Origin: DASQZT01 sp963728965
GTDB lineage: Bacteria > Acidobacteriota > Terriglobia > Bryobacterales > Bryobacteraceae
Length of the DNA: 64,000 nt
Direction: 5' to 3'
Assembly (NCBI GenBank): GCA_963728965.1
Contig: CAVSMH010000010.1
Span: forward strand, 62,001 to 126,000
This document shows positions 50,374 through 59,556 of this stretch, piece after piece (the stretch's first letter is position 1; every line of letters begins with the position of its first letter). Under the pieces are notes generated by a model that saw only the letters and a program-made list of their open reading frames with translations, did not search any database and was not told the origin of the DNA. Made by a program: the position numbers and the translations under genes.

Positions 50374-52245
50374 CTATAACACCAGCCGTTCGTCGCCGTC
50401 GCGGCGCGTCACGTGCTCGCGGTCCAGAAATTCCAGCAGCGGGATCGCGTATTTGCGCGAAATCCCGGTCCACTCCTTGAATCGCCCGACGTTGAAACGC
50501 ACGTTGCGCCGCTGCGACAGCATACCGCGCAGATTCTGAATGGCGCCCTGGTGAAACACCAGGTCCTCGCTCACCCGCACCAGGCGACGGTCTTTGAGCA
50601 GGAGTTCCAGCAATCGCCGCGCCCGCGCGGGCTCCACTCCGGCTTTCGCCAGCACTTCGCCTACCGCGGGCGTCGCCAGGCCCGCCTGTTCGAAGGCGCG
50701 CTCAATCGCGCTGCGTGCCAGCTCTTCGTCTTCCTTCAGCACCACGGTATGGCTGCGCAGCCGTACCGACTCGCCTTCCACCACCACGTCCCGCGCATCC
50801 GCCAGGAGCGCATCCACCAGGAATCCGGGCGCGTCGGGCATCGCCCCATTGCGCAATTCCTGTTTCGGCACTCCCGCCAGCAGCGGGTTCTTCGCGTGAA
50901 ACTGGCGGATCTCATTTACCAGCCGGTCGCGGGCCGATTGAAACCAGGCGCGGTCCACGTACCAGGGCGGCGTCTGCGGCAGCGCGACCAGCGGCGCGCG
51001 CGCGGCAGCCGCGGCGATTTCCGCGGCCATCAGGCCGGTGCGCGCCGCCAGCGCCACGGTCCCCAACCCGAACGCCGATTCGCGGACCAGCAGGGCCACC
51101 CGCGCGGACGCATCGCCCGAAAGCAGCACGTCCAGGCGGGCTCCCGGGTTCTCCGCCCTGCGGTAACGGTAGTCGCCGCGGTCCGCCACCACGCCGCCGC
51201 CGATTGTCACCACCGGCGAGAACATGCGGATGATGAAGCGGTCGCCCGGCAGCAGCAGCGCCGGTGCGCGCAGCATCAGCCGCGCCCACGCCGTGCCGCC
51301 CGGCAGCAGCCTCGGAGCGCCGCCCAGCAGCCGCACCTCCGCTTCGATCTCCGCCGTGCCCGAATGAAAATGCACAGGGGCGCGCTGCTTCAGGGGCTTG
51401 GCCGAGGGCAGCAGGTCCAGCCGGCAGTCCACCCGTTGCACCGCTTCGAAGCGTCCCGGCTCGGCCAGCACATCGCCGCGCGCCAGTTCGGCCGGCTCGA
51501 TGTCCGCCAGGTTCAGCGCCGTCCGCTGCCCGGCCACCGCGCGGTCGGCCTTCGCGCCGTGCACTTCGACTCCGCGCACCCGCAGCCGCCGCCCCGCGGG
51601 GTAGACTTCCACCTCCTGCTCCTTCCGCACGGCGCCCGAAACCAGCGTGCCGGTGGCCACCGTGCCGAAGCCTTTCACCGAAAAAACGCGGTCCACCGGA
51701 AGACGGAAAGGGCCGCCCGCGTTCTTCTGGGGCACTACGCCCGCCACCGCGGCCAGCGCGCTCCGCAGTTCCTCCAGGCCTTCCCCGGTCACCGCGCTCA
51801 CCGCCACCATAGGGGCGCCTTCCAGGAACGAGCCCGCCACGAACTCCTCCATTTCCAGCCGCACCAGCCCGCGCAGATCGCTGTCCACCAGGTCGGCTTT
51901 GGTCAGCGCGATCACCCCGCGCGGAATCGCCAGCAGCCGGCAGATGTCGAAATGTTCGCGCGTCTGCGGCTTGATGGATTCGTCGGCGGCCACCACGAAC
52001 AGCACTACGTCGATCCCGCCCACGCCCGCCAGCATGTTCTTCACGAACCGCTCGTGCCCCGGCACGTCCACGAAGCCCAGCCGCAGGTCCGGCGTCAGTT
52101 GCAGGTGCGCGAAACCGAGATCGATGGTGATACCGCGGCGCTTTTCCTCTTCCAGGCGGTCCGCATCGATGCCCGTGAGGGCCTTCACCAGGGCCGTTTT
52201 GCCATGGTCGATGTGCCCCGCCGTGCCCACGATGATGTTCTTCAT
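50374..52245 (-). CDS. selB: Selenocysteine-specific elongation factor
   Basis: SelB is the EF-Tu-like GTPase that delivers Sec-tRNA to UGA codons carrying a SECIS hairpin. The 623-residue protein has G1 AGHIDHGKTALVKALTG (10-17 core), the G2-region RGITIDLGFA, G3 DVPGHERFV and G4 TKAD. Three beta-barrel domains and the four C-terminal winged helices that bind SECIS follow (ending KEWTGISRKYAIPLLEFLD). selA, selD and tRNA-Sec are not in the window. I saw no in-frame UGA candidate selenoprotein here. Starts of selB and xylB are only 30 bp apart. Confidence 0.96.
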   Translation of the reverse strand: MKNIIVGTAGHIDHGKTALVKALTGIDADRLEEEKRRGITIDLGFAHLQLTPDLRLGFVDVPGHERFVKNMLAGVGGIDVVLFVVAADESIKPQTREHFDICRLLAIPRGVIALTKADLVDSDLRGLVRLEMEEFVAGSFLEGAPMVAVSAVTGEGLEELRSALAAVAGVVPQKNAGGPFRLPVDRVFSVKGFGTVATGTLVSGAVRKEQEVEVYPAGRRLRVRGVEVHGAKADRAVAGQRTALNLADIEPAELARGDVLAEPGRFEAVQRVDCRLDLLPSAKPLKQRAPVHFHSGTAEIEAEVRLLGGAPRLLPGGTAWARLMLRAPALLLPGDRFIIRMFSPVVTIGGGVVADRGDYRYRRAENPGARLDVLLSGDASARVALLVRESAFGLGTVALAARTGLMAAEIAAAAARAPLVALPQTPPWYVDRAWFQSARDRLVNEIRQFHAKNPLLAGVPKQELRNGAMPDAPGFLVDALLADARDVVVEGESVRLRSHTVVLKEDEELARSAIERAFEQAGLATPAVGEVLAKAGVEPARARRLLELLLKDRRLVRVSEDLVFHQGAIQNLRGMLSQRRNVRFNVGRFKEWTGISRKYAIPLLEFLDREHVTRRDGDERLVL

Positions 52246-52275
52246 GGCGTACTTTTCATGGTAGCTTGGGCGAAT

Positions 52276-53766
52276 ATGTGGCTTGGCATCGATATCGGGA
52301 CCGGGGGCTCGCGCGCGCTCCTTGTGGATGCGCGCGGCGCCGTCCGCGCGGGTTTCACGGCTCCGCACGAGGACATGCGGATGGAGCGCCCGCTCTGGGC
52401 CGAACAGCGCCCCGAAAACTGGTGGGACGCCGCCGTGGCCGCCATCCGCGGCGTGCTGGCCGAGGCCGGCGTGCCGGGCGATCAGGTCCGCGGTGTCGGG
52501 CTTTCCGGACAGATGCACGGTCTCGTGATTCTCGACCGCGCCGACCAGGTCATCCGCCCCTCCCTCATCTGGTGCGACCAGCGCAGCCAGCCGCAGGTGG
52601 ATTCCGTCAACGCCAAACTCGGCCGCGACAAAGTGCTCGAATTCATCGCCAATCCCGTACTCACCGGCTTCACCCTGCCCAAACTCCTGTGGGTGCGCGA
52701 CAACGAGCCGCGCTATTTCGAGCGGGTCCGCCGCCTGCTCCTGCCCAAGGATTACGTGCGCTTCCGGCTCACCGGTGAGTTCGCGTCCGAGGTCTCCGAC
52801 GCCTCCGGAACGGCAGTGTTCGACGTGGTGCGCCGGCGCTGGTCCTTGGAGATGATGGACGCCCTGGGGCTCGACCGCTCCATCCTCCCCACCTGCTACG
52901 AGTCGAGCCAGGTCACCGGAAGCATCACCGCGCCGGTGGCGGGGCTGACCGGACTCGCCGCCGGCACGCCCGTGGTCGGCGGCGGCGGCGACCAGGCATC
53001 CAGCGCGGTCGGCAACGGCATCGTCGAAGAGGGCATCGTCTCCTGTACTTTGGGGACCTCCGGGGTCGTCTTCGCGCACATGGATAAGGTGGCCTACGAT
53101 CCCGCCGGCCGGGTCCACACCTTCTGCCACGCCGTGCGCGACAAGTGGCACGTCATGGGCGTCACGCAGGGGGCCGGCCTCAGCCTTCAGTGGTTTCGCA
53201 ACCAGTTCGCCCCCGGCGCCGCCTACGATGCGCTCACCGCCGATGCCGCCCAGGCGCCCGCCGGCGCGCAAGGACTCTTCTGGCTGCCCTACCTGATGGG
53301 CGAGCGCACGCCCCACCTGGATGCCACCGCGCGCGGCGGATGGATCGGGCTCACCGCCAGCCACACCCGCGCCGACCTGATCCGCGCCATCATCGAGGGC
53401 GTCTCCTACAGCCAGCGCGATTGTCTCGACATCATCGAATCGCTGGGCGTTGCCGTAAGCTCGGTGCGCGCCTCGGGCGGCGGCGCAAAGAGCGCCTTCT
53501 GGCGGCAGTTGCTGGCCAGCATCCTGAACAAGCGCGTGGTCACCCTCGCCACTCAGGAGGGCTCGGCCTACGGCGCGGCCCTGCTGGCCCTGGCCGGAAC
53601 GGGCGAATACGCGAGCGTGCCCGAAGTGTGCCGCGCCGCCATCCGTGAAGTCGATTCGGTTTCGCCCTGTTCGCCCGACGCCCGGTTTTACGCCAAGGCG
53701 TACCGCATCTACACGTCCATGTATCCGGCCCTCAAATCGGCCTTCGCACAGATGGCGGCGTTGTAG
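52276..53766 (+). CDS. xylB: Xylulokinase
   Basis: A 496-residue FGGY sugar kinase. LGIDIGTGGSRALLVD opens the ATPase fold, GVGLSGQMHGLVILD is the XylB-specific signature, and SVRASGGGAKSAFWRQLLASILNK with ATQEGSAYGAALLA is the C-terminal ATP-binding block. It phosphorylates D-xylulose for the pentose phosphate pathway. No xylose isomerase gene is adjacent. TAGCTT lies 8 nt before the ATG and no clear ribosome site is present. It ends 3 bp from the convergent beta-helix gene. Confidence 0.95.
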   Translation: MWLGIDIGTGGSRALLVDARGAVRAGFTAPHEDMRMERPLWAEQRPENWWDAAVAAIRGVLAEAGVPGDQVRGVGLSGQMHGLVILDRADQVIRPSLIWCDQRSQPQVDSVNAKLGRDKVLEFIANPVLTGFTLPKLLWVRDNEPRYFERVRRLLLPKDYVRFRLTGEFASEVSDASGTAVFDVVRRRWSLEMMDALGLDRSILPTCYESSQVTGSITAPVAGLTGLAAGTPVVGGGGDQASSAVGNGIVEEGIVSCTLGTSGVVFAHMDKVAYDPAGRVHTFCHAVRDKWHVMGVTQGAGLSLQWFRNQFAPGAAYDALTADAAQAPAGAQGLFWLPYLMGERTPHLDATARGGWIGLTASHTRADLIRAIIEGVSYSQRDCLDIIESLGVAVSSVRASGGGAKSAFWRQLLASILNKRVVTLATQEGSAYGAALLALAGTGEYASVPEVCRAAIREVDSVSPCSPDARFYAKAYRIYTSMYPALKSAFAQMAAL

Positions 53767-53769
53767 GGG

Positions 53770-55260
53770 TCACCGCCTTAGCTGCACCGGCCGCCCGAAC
53801 TGGCGCTCGAACAGCCGCATCATCCACTGGCGGTGCTTCGCCAGGTAGGCCTCGAATTCGTCGGGCTTGGCCGGATCGAACTGCGGCGCCTCCCAGTCGA
53901 TCTCCGGAGGCACGGCGTCCAGCACCGCTTTCGAGTCCTCCGGCCGGTCCACCTGCTTTCCGCTGTAGCGGTTGCCCTCGAAGATAATCCCCGTGGCGCC
54001 GCCCCATCCCGGCTCGATCGCGTACGTGCCGTCCTCGAAACGCTTCACCTCGTGCCCGTATCGCGCCACCCCATCGACGTAGAACGAGTTTCCGGCGAAC
54101 ACCGCCCCCTTCGACCAGCCCTGCCAGTTGGAAACCAGCAGCACCTGCACGTCCAGCCCGCGGCCCACGTAAATGGCATTGTCGCGCACCGTGGTATTGT
54201 CCGCGCCGCTCAGGTTGAAGATACGCGTGCGGTCGTTGCGGCTGATGTTGTGCCGCACCACCGTGCCATCGTTGCCCAGGTTGTCGAGCGGATTCCGTTG
54301 CACCGGTGTGCAGATCAGCAGGAAGCCGCCCTCGTTGTCGTGGCTGTAGTTGTACTGGAACAGCGTGTTCCGCGAGTTGTAGTCGGAATCGAAGCCCTCG
54401 CCGTCCTGCGTGTTCCGGGTCAGCGACGCCTCATTGAGCTGGAACACGGAGTTATCGGCGCTCCACGGCCAGATTCCGGCGTTGAAGCTCCGCGCGCGGC
54501 GATTGCAGTCGCGCGCGATGTTGTGTTCCACCAGCACGCCGTCGGTGGCCCACGGAACGATTCCGTCGCCGCCGATATCCTCCACGAAATTGTCGCGGAT
54601 CGCCACGTGCAGGCTCGGGAACCAGTGCCGCCTCGTCCAGTGATAGCTTTGCGCGGCAATCGCCGAACGATCCACCTTCCAGACGATGTTGCCCTCGATC
54701 GTCAGTCCGTCGAAACGGCTGGGCGTCCGGTTGCCGTTGGTGCGGAAGATAATGCCGCCGTTGTCCTTGACCCGGTTCGACCCGTTCACGTCGTGAACGT
54801 AAAGCCCCGCCACCACGATGTGTTTGCCGGTGCCGAAGTTGTCGAGGAAGATGTGTACCCCGCGGCGCACGCCGGCTGCCGCGCCCTGGTTGGTCAATTC
54901 GAGGTTGCGCACCTCGATGTACTGCACGTTGTAGAGCCGCAGCGTGTCTTCGACCGCCCCTCCGCCATCGATGCGCGGCCGCGCCCCATCCCCGTAACGA
55001 TCGATCACGATGGGCGCCGCCTCGCTGCCGGAGCTCGGCGGCACGAGTTGCCCCTGCCACACCGCGCCGCTCTTGAAGAGAATGCGATCGCCCGGCTGGA
55101 ATCCCGAAGCGTTGACCTTGGCCAGCGATTGCCACGCCGCGGCGGGCGCGGTGCCCGTTGCGGCATCCGATCCGCGCGCCGAATCCACGTAGTACGTGGC
55201 AGCCTGGCATGAGAGTGCCGCGCCCGTGAACGCAACTGCCAGCCATTGCCTGCGCTGCAT
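53770..55260 (-). CDS. Secreted right-handed beta-helix protein
   Basis: A 496-residue exported protein. The signal peptide MQRRQWLAVAFTGAALSCQA is followed by TYYVDSARGSDAATGTAPAAAWQSLAKVN, the common N-terminus of pectate-lyase-like and chondroitinase B-like beta-helix proteins. Parallel beta-helix coils follow, e.g. VQYIEVRNLELTNQG, FDGLTIEGNIVWKV and DNTTVRDNAIYVG. No catalytic residues can be assigned with certainty. It probably binds or cleaves an acidic or plant-type polysaccharide. Confidence 0.87.
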   Translation of the reverse strand: MQRRQWLAVAFTGAALSCQAATYYVDSARGSDAATGTAPAAAWQSLAKVNASGFQPGDRILFKSGAVWQGQLVPPSSGSEAAPIVIDRYGDGARPRIDGGGAVEDTLRLYNVQYIEVRNLELTNQGAAAGVRRGVHIFLDNFGTGKHIVVAGLYVHDVNGSNRVKDNGGIIFRTNGNRTPSRFDGLTIEGNIVWKVDRSAIAAQSYHWTRRHWFPSLHVAIRDNFVEDIGGDGIVPWATDGVLVEHNIARDCNRRARSFNAGIWPWSADNSVFQLNEASLTRNTQDGEGFDSDYNSRNTLFQYNYSHDNEGGFLLICTPVQRNPLDNLGNDGTVVRHNISRNDRTRIFNLSGADNTTVRDNAIYVGRGLDVQVLLVSNWQGWSKGAVFAGNSFYVDGVARYGHEVKRFEDGTYAIEPGWGGATGIIFEGNRYSGKQVDRPEDSKAVLDAVPPEIDWEAPQFDPAKPDEFEAYLAKHRQWMMRLFERQFGRPVQLRR

Positions 55261-55441
55261 GAGTGAGCTCCACCGGGAGCCTAACAGATCGCGGTAGCGG
55301 ATTTCAAGGTCGCCCGCTCTCTCAAATCAGCCCCTTTTCACCACAACGCAAAAGTGATAGTCTACTTCCAACTGAAATCCGGGTCCTTTTGCGGCTGTCG
55401 CTGGGGGGCCCAACCATTTGGCGCGGTAGCAAGGAGGGGAA

Positions 55442-57493
55442 ATGAGTACTATCCTCACAGGGGCGCCGTCTGCAACTTACCCTGCCCTTTCCGGGCAGGA
55501 AACCAAACCACAATTTCCGGGCATTCCGACCACCTCCGACGGCGCGGGAACCGTCGTTTGGGTCGAAACCCACATCACTCAGGGCGCGTGCGCGTACCCC
55601 ATCACTTCTTCCACCACCATGGGCGGCGGTTACCAGGTCGAGGTGGCCAACGGCAAACGCAATTTGTGGGGCGATGAATTGGCCTTCATCGAACCGGAAT
55701 CCGAGCACAGCGCTGCCAGCAGCTGCGAAGGCTTTGCCGTCGCCGGCGGGCGCGTAACGAACTTTACCTCCGGCCAGGGCCTCATCCTCATGAAGGAGGT
55801 CCTCTACACCATTTCGGGCAAGCGCCTCCCCATCGTGTTCCACATCGGCGCCCGCGCCCTTACCTCGCATTCGCTCAACGTCCACGCCGGCCACGACGAC
55901 GTCTACGGCGTCGCCGATTGCGGCTGGGGCATCCTGTTCGCCCGCAACGCCCAGGAATCGGGCGACCTGGCGCTGATCGCGCGCCGCACCGCCGAAGACT
56001 CCGTTACCCCGTTCATGAACGTTCAGGACGGCTTCCTCACCACTCATACCATCGAGAATGTGCGCCTCCCCGAACCCGACTTGATGAAGATGTACATCGG
56101 CCGGCCCGAGCTTCGCCTCCGCAACCTGATGGATCCGCGCATTCCCCTCATGTCCGGCGTCGTCCAGAACCAGGACAGCTACATGAAGGGCAAAATCGCC
56201 CAACGCCGCTACTACGAGCGCATCCTGCCGCTGCTCCAGAACGCGATGCACGAATTCTACGTGCTCACCGGCCGCCGCTACGACGTGGCCCTGCCCTACC
56301 GGCTCGAAGACGCCGAGTACGCCATCGTGGGCTCGGGCTGCATGATGGAAACCGCCGAAGCCGCGGTGGATTATATGCGCGACCGCCTGGGCATCAAGGC
56401 CGGACTGCTCCACATCACCTGCTTCCGGCCGTTCCCGTCGCAGCAAATCGTCCGCGCCCTGCGGCACGTCAAGGCCATCGCCGTCATCGAGCGCCTCGAT
56501 ATCCCCATGATGCAGTCCAATCCGCAGCTCTGCGAGGTCAAGGCGGCATTCGCCGACGCCATGTCCGGCACCGAAGGCTATCCCCATCTCCATCGCATGC
56601 CCCGCTTCACCGGCGGCTCCGCCGGCCTCGGCAGCCGCGATGTGCGTGCCGGCGACCTCATCGCCATCGTCGAAAACATGCGCAGTCCCCAGCCCCGCCA
56701 CTACTTCACTGTGGGCATCAAGCACGAAACCGCCTTGCCGGTCACGCTCGATCCCGACGTCCGCGGCGCCGGTTCCTTCTCCATGCGCGGCCACTCCGTG
56801 GGAGGCTATGGCTCGGTCACCACCAACAAGGTGATCGCCACCATCGCCGGCGAAGTATTCGGTATGGATGTGCAGGCCTATCCCAAGTACGGTTCCGAAA
56901 AGAAGGGCCTTCCCACCACCTATTACCTCACCATCGCCCGCGAGCACGTCCGCGTTCACTCCGAGCTCGAACACGTCGAATTCGTCGCCCTCAACGATGT
57001 GAACGCCTTCAACCTCGAGAATCCCCTGGCGGGGCTCGCCCAACACGGCATGGTCTTCGTGCAGAGCCAGAAGACCGACGCGGCCGAGGTCTGGCAATCC
57101 GTGCCCGCCTGGGCGCGAAAGACCATGGTCGAGTGCCAGGCCCGCCTGTTCGCGCTCGATACCGTCCTCATCGCCCAGCAGGTCTCTTCGCGCGCCGACC
57201 TTCAGCAGCGCATGCAGGGCATCGTCCTGCTGGGGATCTTCCTGCGCGTGACGCCCTTCCAGTCGGAGTTGGCGCTCAGTGAGGAGGAGGTCTTCCGCGG
57301 CGTCGAAAAGTCCCTCCGCAAGTACTTCGGCAAACGCGGCGACCGCGTCGTGCAGGACAACCTCCAGGCAGTCCGCCGCGGCTATCACGAGGTCCTCGAA
57401 GTGCCCCGCGAGGTGATGTTGTCCACCGCGTCCGCCGACCAGGCCAATGCCGGATTGAGGATTATGGCATCGGGAGGAGGGAGCATCCAATGA
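55442..57493 (+). CDS. Pyruvate:ferredoxin oxidoreductase-type alpha/gamma subunit
   Basis: A 683-residue chain containing the pyrimidine-binding alpha domain (VVWVETHITQGACAYPITSS) and domain II/III of 2-oxoacid:ferredoxin oxidoreductase. The POR gamma-like segment lies in the C-terminal third (HSVGGYGSVTTNKVIATIAGEVFG). CFRPFPSQQIVRAL is the alpha C-terminal block. With the next subunit it makes a two-chain version of what is a single chain in many anaerobes. AAGGAGGGG precedes ATG 55442. The stop overlaps the beta-subunit ATG (ATGA). The physiological 2-oxoacid is probably pyruvate. Confidence 0.9.
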   Translation: MSTILTGAPSATYPALSGQETKPQFPGIPTTSDGAGTVVWVETHITQGACAYPITSSTTMGGGYQVEVANGKRNLWGDELAFIEPESEHSAASSCEGFAVAGGRVTNFTSGQGLILMKEVLYTISGKRLPIVFHIGARALTSHSLNVHAGHDDVYGVADCGWGILFARNAQESGDLALIARRTAEDSVTPFMNVQDGFLTTHTIENVRLPEPDLMKMYIGRPELRLRNLMDPRIPLMSGVVQNQDSYMKGKIAQRRYYERILPLLQNAMHEFYVLTGRRYDVALPYRLEDAEYAIVGSGCMMETAEAAVDYMRDRLGIKAGLLHITCFRPFPSQQIVRALRHVKAIAVIERLDIPMMQSNPQLCEVKAAFADAMSGTEGYPHLHRMPRFTGGSAGLGSRDVRAGDLIAIVENMRSPQPRHYFTVGIKHETALPVTLDPDVRGAGSFSMRGHSVGGYGSVTTNKVIATIAGEVFGMDVQAYPKYGSEKKGLPTTYYLTIAREHVRVHSELEHVEFVALNDVNAFNLENPLAGLAQHGMVFVQSQKTDAAEVWQSVPAWARKTMVECQARLFALDTVLIAQQVSSRADLQQRMQGIVLLGIFLRVTPFQSELALSEEEVFRGVEKSLRKYFGKRGDRVVQDNLQAVRRGYHEVLEVPREVMLSTASADQANAGLRIMASGGGSIQ

Positions 57494-59079
57494 CCGAACC
57501 AATGCCGCTCGAAGCGATGTTGGAAGACATCCGCACCAACGTGGTCGATATCGCCGACTTCAACGAACGCGTCGTCGGCGCCTACAACAACGGCCTCGCC
57601 GAGCGCGGCCTGCCGGCCGACGACCAGAGCGCCCGCAGCGTCGTCCCCGGCGGCACCGGCGCGCTGCGCGACTTCAGCTACATCGCTCCCGACATTCCCG
57701 AATTCATCGGCGAAAACTGCGTCGGGTGCATGGAGTGCGTCACCGAGTGCCCCGATACCGCGATCCTCGGCAAGGTGGTGGAGCCCGCCACACTCAAGCA
57801 GTACCTCGCCGGCATCACCGACGAAACCGAACGCCGCCAGATGACCGAACAGTGGAGCGTCACCAACAAGTACTACAACGTGCTCGAAAAGAAGGGCCTC
57901 GGCGGAGGCAAGTTCGGCATCTTCATCGACCCCACCAAGTGCAAGGGCTGCGCCGAATGCGTGGACGCCTGCGGCGATCATGACGCCCTCCGCATGATTC
58001 GCAAAAACGATCAGAACATGGACTGGTATCGCAAGGCCTTCCGCATGTACAAGTCGATGCCCGAGACTCCCTCCCGCTTCATCAACGAAAAAGCGCTGGC
58101 CGACATGATGCTGGCCGAACGCTCGCTGTTGTATGTGGGCGGCGCCGGGTCCTGCATGGGATGCGGCGAGGCCACCGCGCTGCGCATGATGCTGGCTGCC
58201 ACCGGGTTCCTCTATGGCCAGGAGAATGTCGGCATCGTCGCCGCCACCGGCTGCAACACGGTCTACACTTCCACCTACCCCTACAACCCGTACCGCGTCT
58301 CCTGGACCAACTCGCTGTTCGAGAACGCCCCGGCCGATGCCATGGGCGTGCGCGCCCGCTGGGACCAGCTCGGCTGGCGCGAAAAGCGCCTGTGGATCGT
58401 GGGCGGCGATGGCGCCATGCTCGACATCGGCTTCCAGTCGCTCTCCCGCATGCTCGCCGCCGGCGCCGACATCAAAGTCCTCGTGCTCGATACCCAGGTC
58501 TACTCCAACACGGGCGGCCAGGCATCCACCAGCTCTTTCAAAGGGCAGGATGCCAAAATGAGCTACCACGGCACCTCCATCAGCGGCAAAAAGGAGAACC
58601 GCAAAGAGCTCGGCAACATCTGCATGATGCACAAGGACGTCTACGTAGCCCAGACCACCTGCTCCCACATGAACCATTTCTACAAGGCCGTCATGGAGGC
58701 CAACCAGTTCCCCGGCCCCGCCATCGTCAACGTGTTCACCACCTGCCAGCCGGAACACGGGGTCGGCGACAATATGGCCGAGCACCAGGCCAAGCTGGCC
58801 GCGGATTCCCGATCCTTCCCCCTGTTCATCTACGATCCGCGAAAGGGGCCACGCTTCAAAGACCGTCTTTCGCTGGTCGGCAATCCCAACGTGAAAGACG
58901 ACTGGTACGTGCACCCCAAAACCGGCGAGCAGATCGACTTCATCTACTTCGCCCGCACCGAGGGCCGTTTCGCCAAGCAGTTCGATAAGGACGGCAATCC
59001 TTCCGCCACCCTCATCTCAACGCGGCAGGAGCGCCTGGAAAACTGGCGCCTGTTACAGGAGCTGGCCGGCATCAAATAA
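57490..59079 (+). CDS. Pyruvate:ferredoxin oxidoreductase-type beta subunit with two 4Fe-4S clusters
   Basis: A 529-residue chain. The ferredoxin-like region has CVGCMECVTECPDTAI and CKGCAECVDACG, ligating two [4Fe-4S] clusters. The thiamine-diphosphate domain starts with GGAGSCMGCGEATALRM (a further cysteine-rich cluster site) and has the GDGAMLDIGFQSLS to YSNTGGQAST TPP/Mg motif. Electrons from 2-oxoacid decarboxylation leave to ferredoxin. The gene is translationally coupled to the alpha subunit and followed after 18 bp by a small gene with a good ribosome site. Confidence 0.92.
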   Translation: MTEPMPLEAMLEDIRTNVVDIADFNERVVGAYNNGLAERGLPADDQSARSVVPGGTGALRDFSYIAPDIPEFIGENCVGCMECVTECPDTAILGKVVEPATLKQYLAGITDETERRQMTEQWSVTNKYYNVLEKKGLGGGKFGIFIDPTKCKGCAECVDACGDHDALRMIRKNDQNMDWYRKAFRMYKSMPETPSRFINEKALADMMLAERSLLYVGGAGSCMGCGEATALRMMLAATGFLYGQENVGIVAATGCNTVYTSTYPYNPYRVSWTNSLFENAPADAMGVRARWDQLGWREKRLWIVGGDGAMLDIGFQSLSRMLAAGADIKVLVLDTQVYSNTGGQASTSSFKGQDAKMSYHGTSISGKKENRKELGNICMMHKDVYVAQTTCSHMNHFYKAVMEANQFPGPAIVNVFTTCQPEHGVGDNMAEHQAKLAADSRSFPLFIYDPRKGPRFKDRLSLVGNPNVKDDWYVHPKTGEQIDFIYFARTEGRFAKQFDKDGNPSATLISTRQERLENWRLLQELAGIK

Positions 59080-59097
59080 GGTAATAGGAGTTGCATC

Positions 59098-59358
59098 GTG
59101 ATTTCGCTCGATGACCTCGCCCAGGCTGCCGAGGATCTCCGCAAGCTCGGTTTCGACGCGTGCCACGAATTCGTCTATGGGCGGCACGGCTGCATGGAAG
59201 GCCTCGATGTCGGGGAGGACTTCTTTCCGCTCTGGGAGCTGAGTCTTCCGGAAAACCAGGACGATTTCGCCCACGTCAACTTCGCCGCCATCAAAGCCCG
59301 ACGCGATCCGGACTGGTGCGCCGAACGCCCCAAATCCCGCGTCTGCGCCGAAACATAA
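59098..59358 (+). CDS. Small hypothetical protein of the POR operon
   Basis: An 86-residue protein that I do not recognise. GTG 59098 is preceded by TAGGAGTTG, so translation is credible. The sequence is acidic and soluble (SLDDLAQAAEDLRKLGFDACHEFVYG), has three cysteines, no signal peptide and no helix long enough for a membrane. Being third in the POR operon, it could be an assembly or regulatory subunit; nothing in the sequence proves this. Confidence 0.65.
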   Translation: MISLDDLAQAAEDLRKLGFDACHEFVYGRHGCMEGLDVGEDFFPLWELSLPENQDDFAHVNFAAIKARRDPDWCAERPKSRVCAET

Positions 59359-59393
59359 CATCGCGCTTTCGTAGCGCCGCCATTCCTGCCTGC

Positions 59394-59422
59394 CGCGCCG
59401 GGACGCGATTGGTCTCGGCGCG
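59394..59422 (+). terminator. Hairpin after the POR operon
   Basis: CGCGCCGGGA pairs with TCTCGGCGCG (one G-U) around a 9-nt loop, just downstream of the last POR gene. The T-run at 59450-59458 is not adjacent, so this is not a textbook intrinsic terminator. Confidence 0.45.
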
Positions 59423-59538
59423 AAACTCCCGGTCACAGCCCCAGGGCAATTTTTTTTCGGTAACTAACTCGCTTCCTACCAACGACTTACTATCACCCAG
59501 CCGCCTCTTTGCCGCCGCAGTTTACGCCTTCCAGGTCC

Positions 59539-59544
59539 TATAAT
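59539..59544 (+). promoter_or_regulatory. Candidate -10 box (TATAAT) for the ADOP permease
   Basis: A perfect TATAAT ends 12 nt before ATG 59557, followed by a T-run and no Shine-Dalgarno sequence, so a leader of only about six nucleotides is expected. Confidence 0.4.
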
Positions 59545-59556
59545 CGTTTTTTCAGC

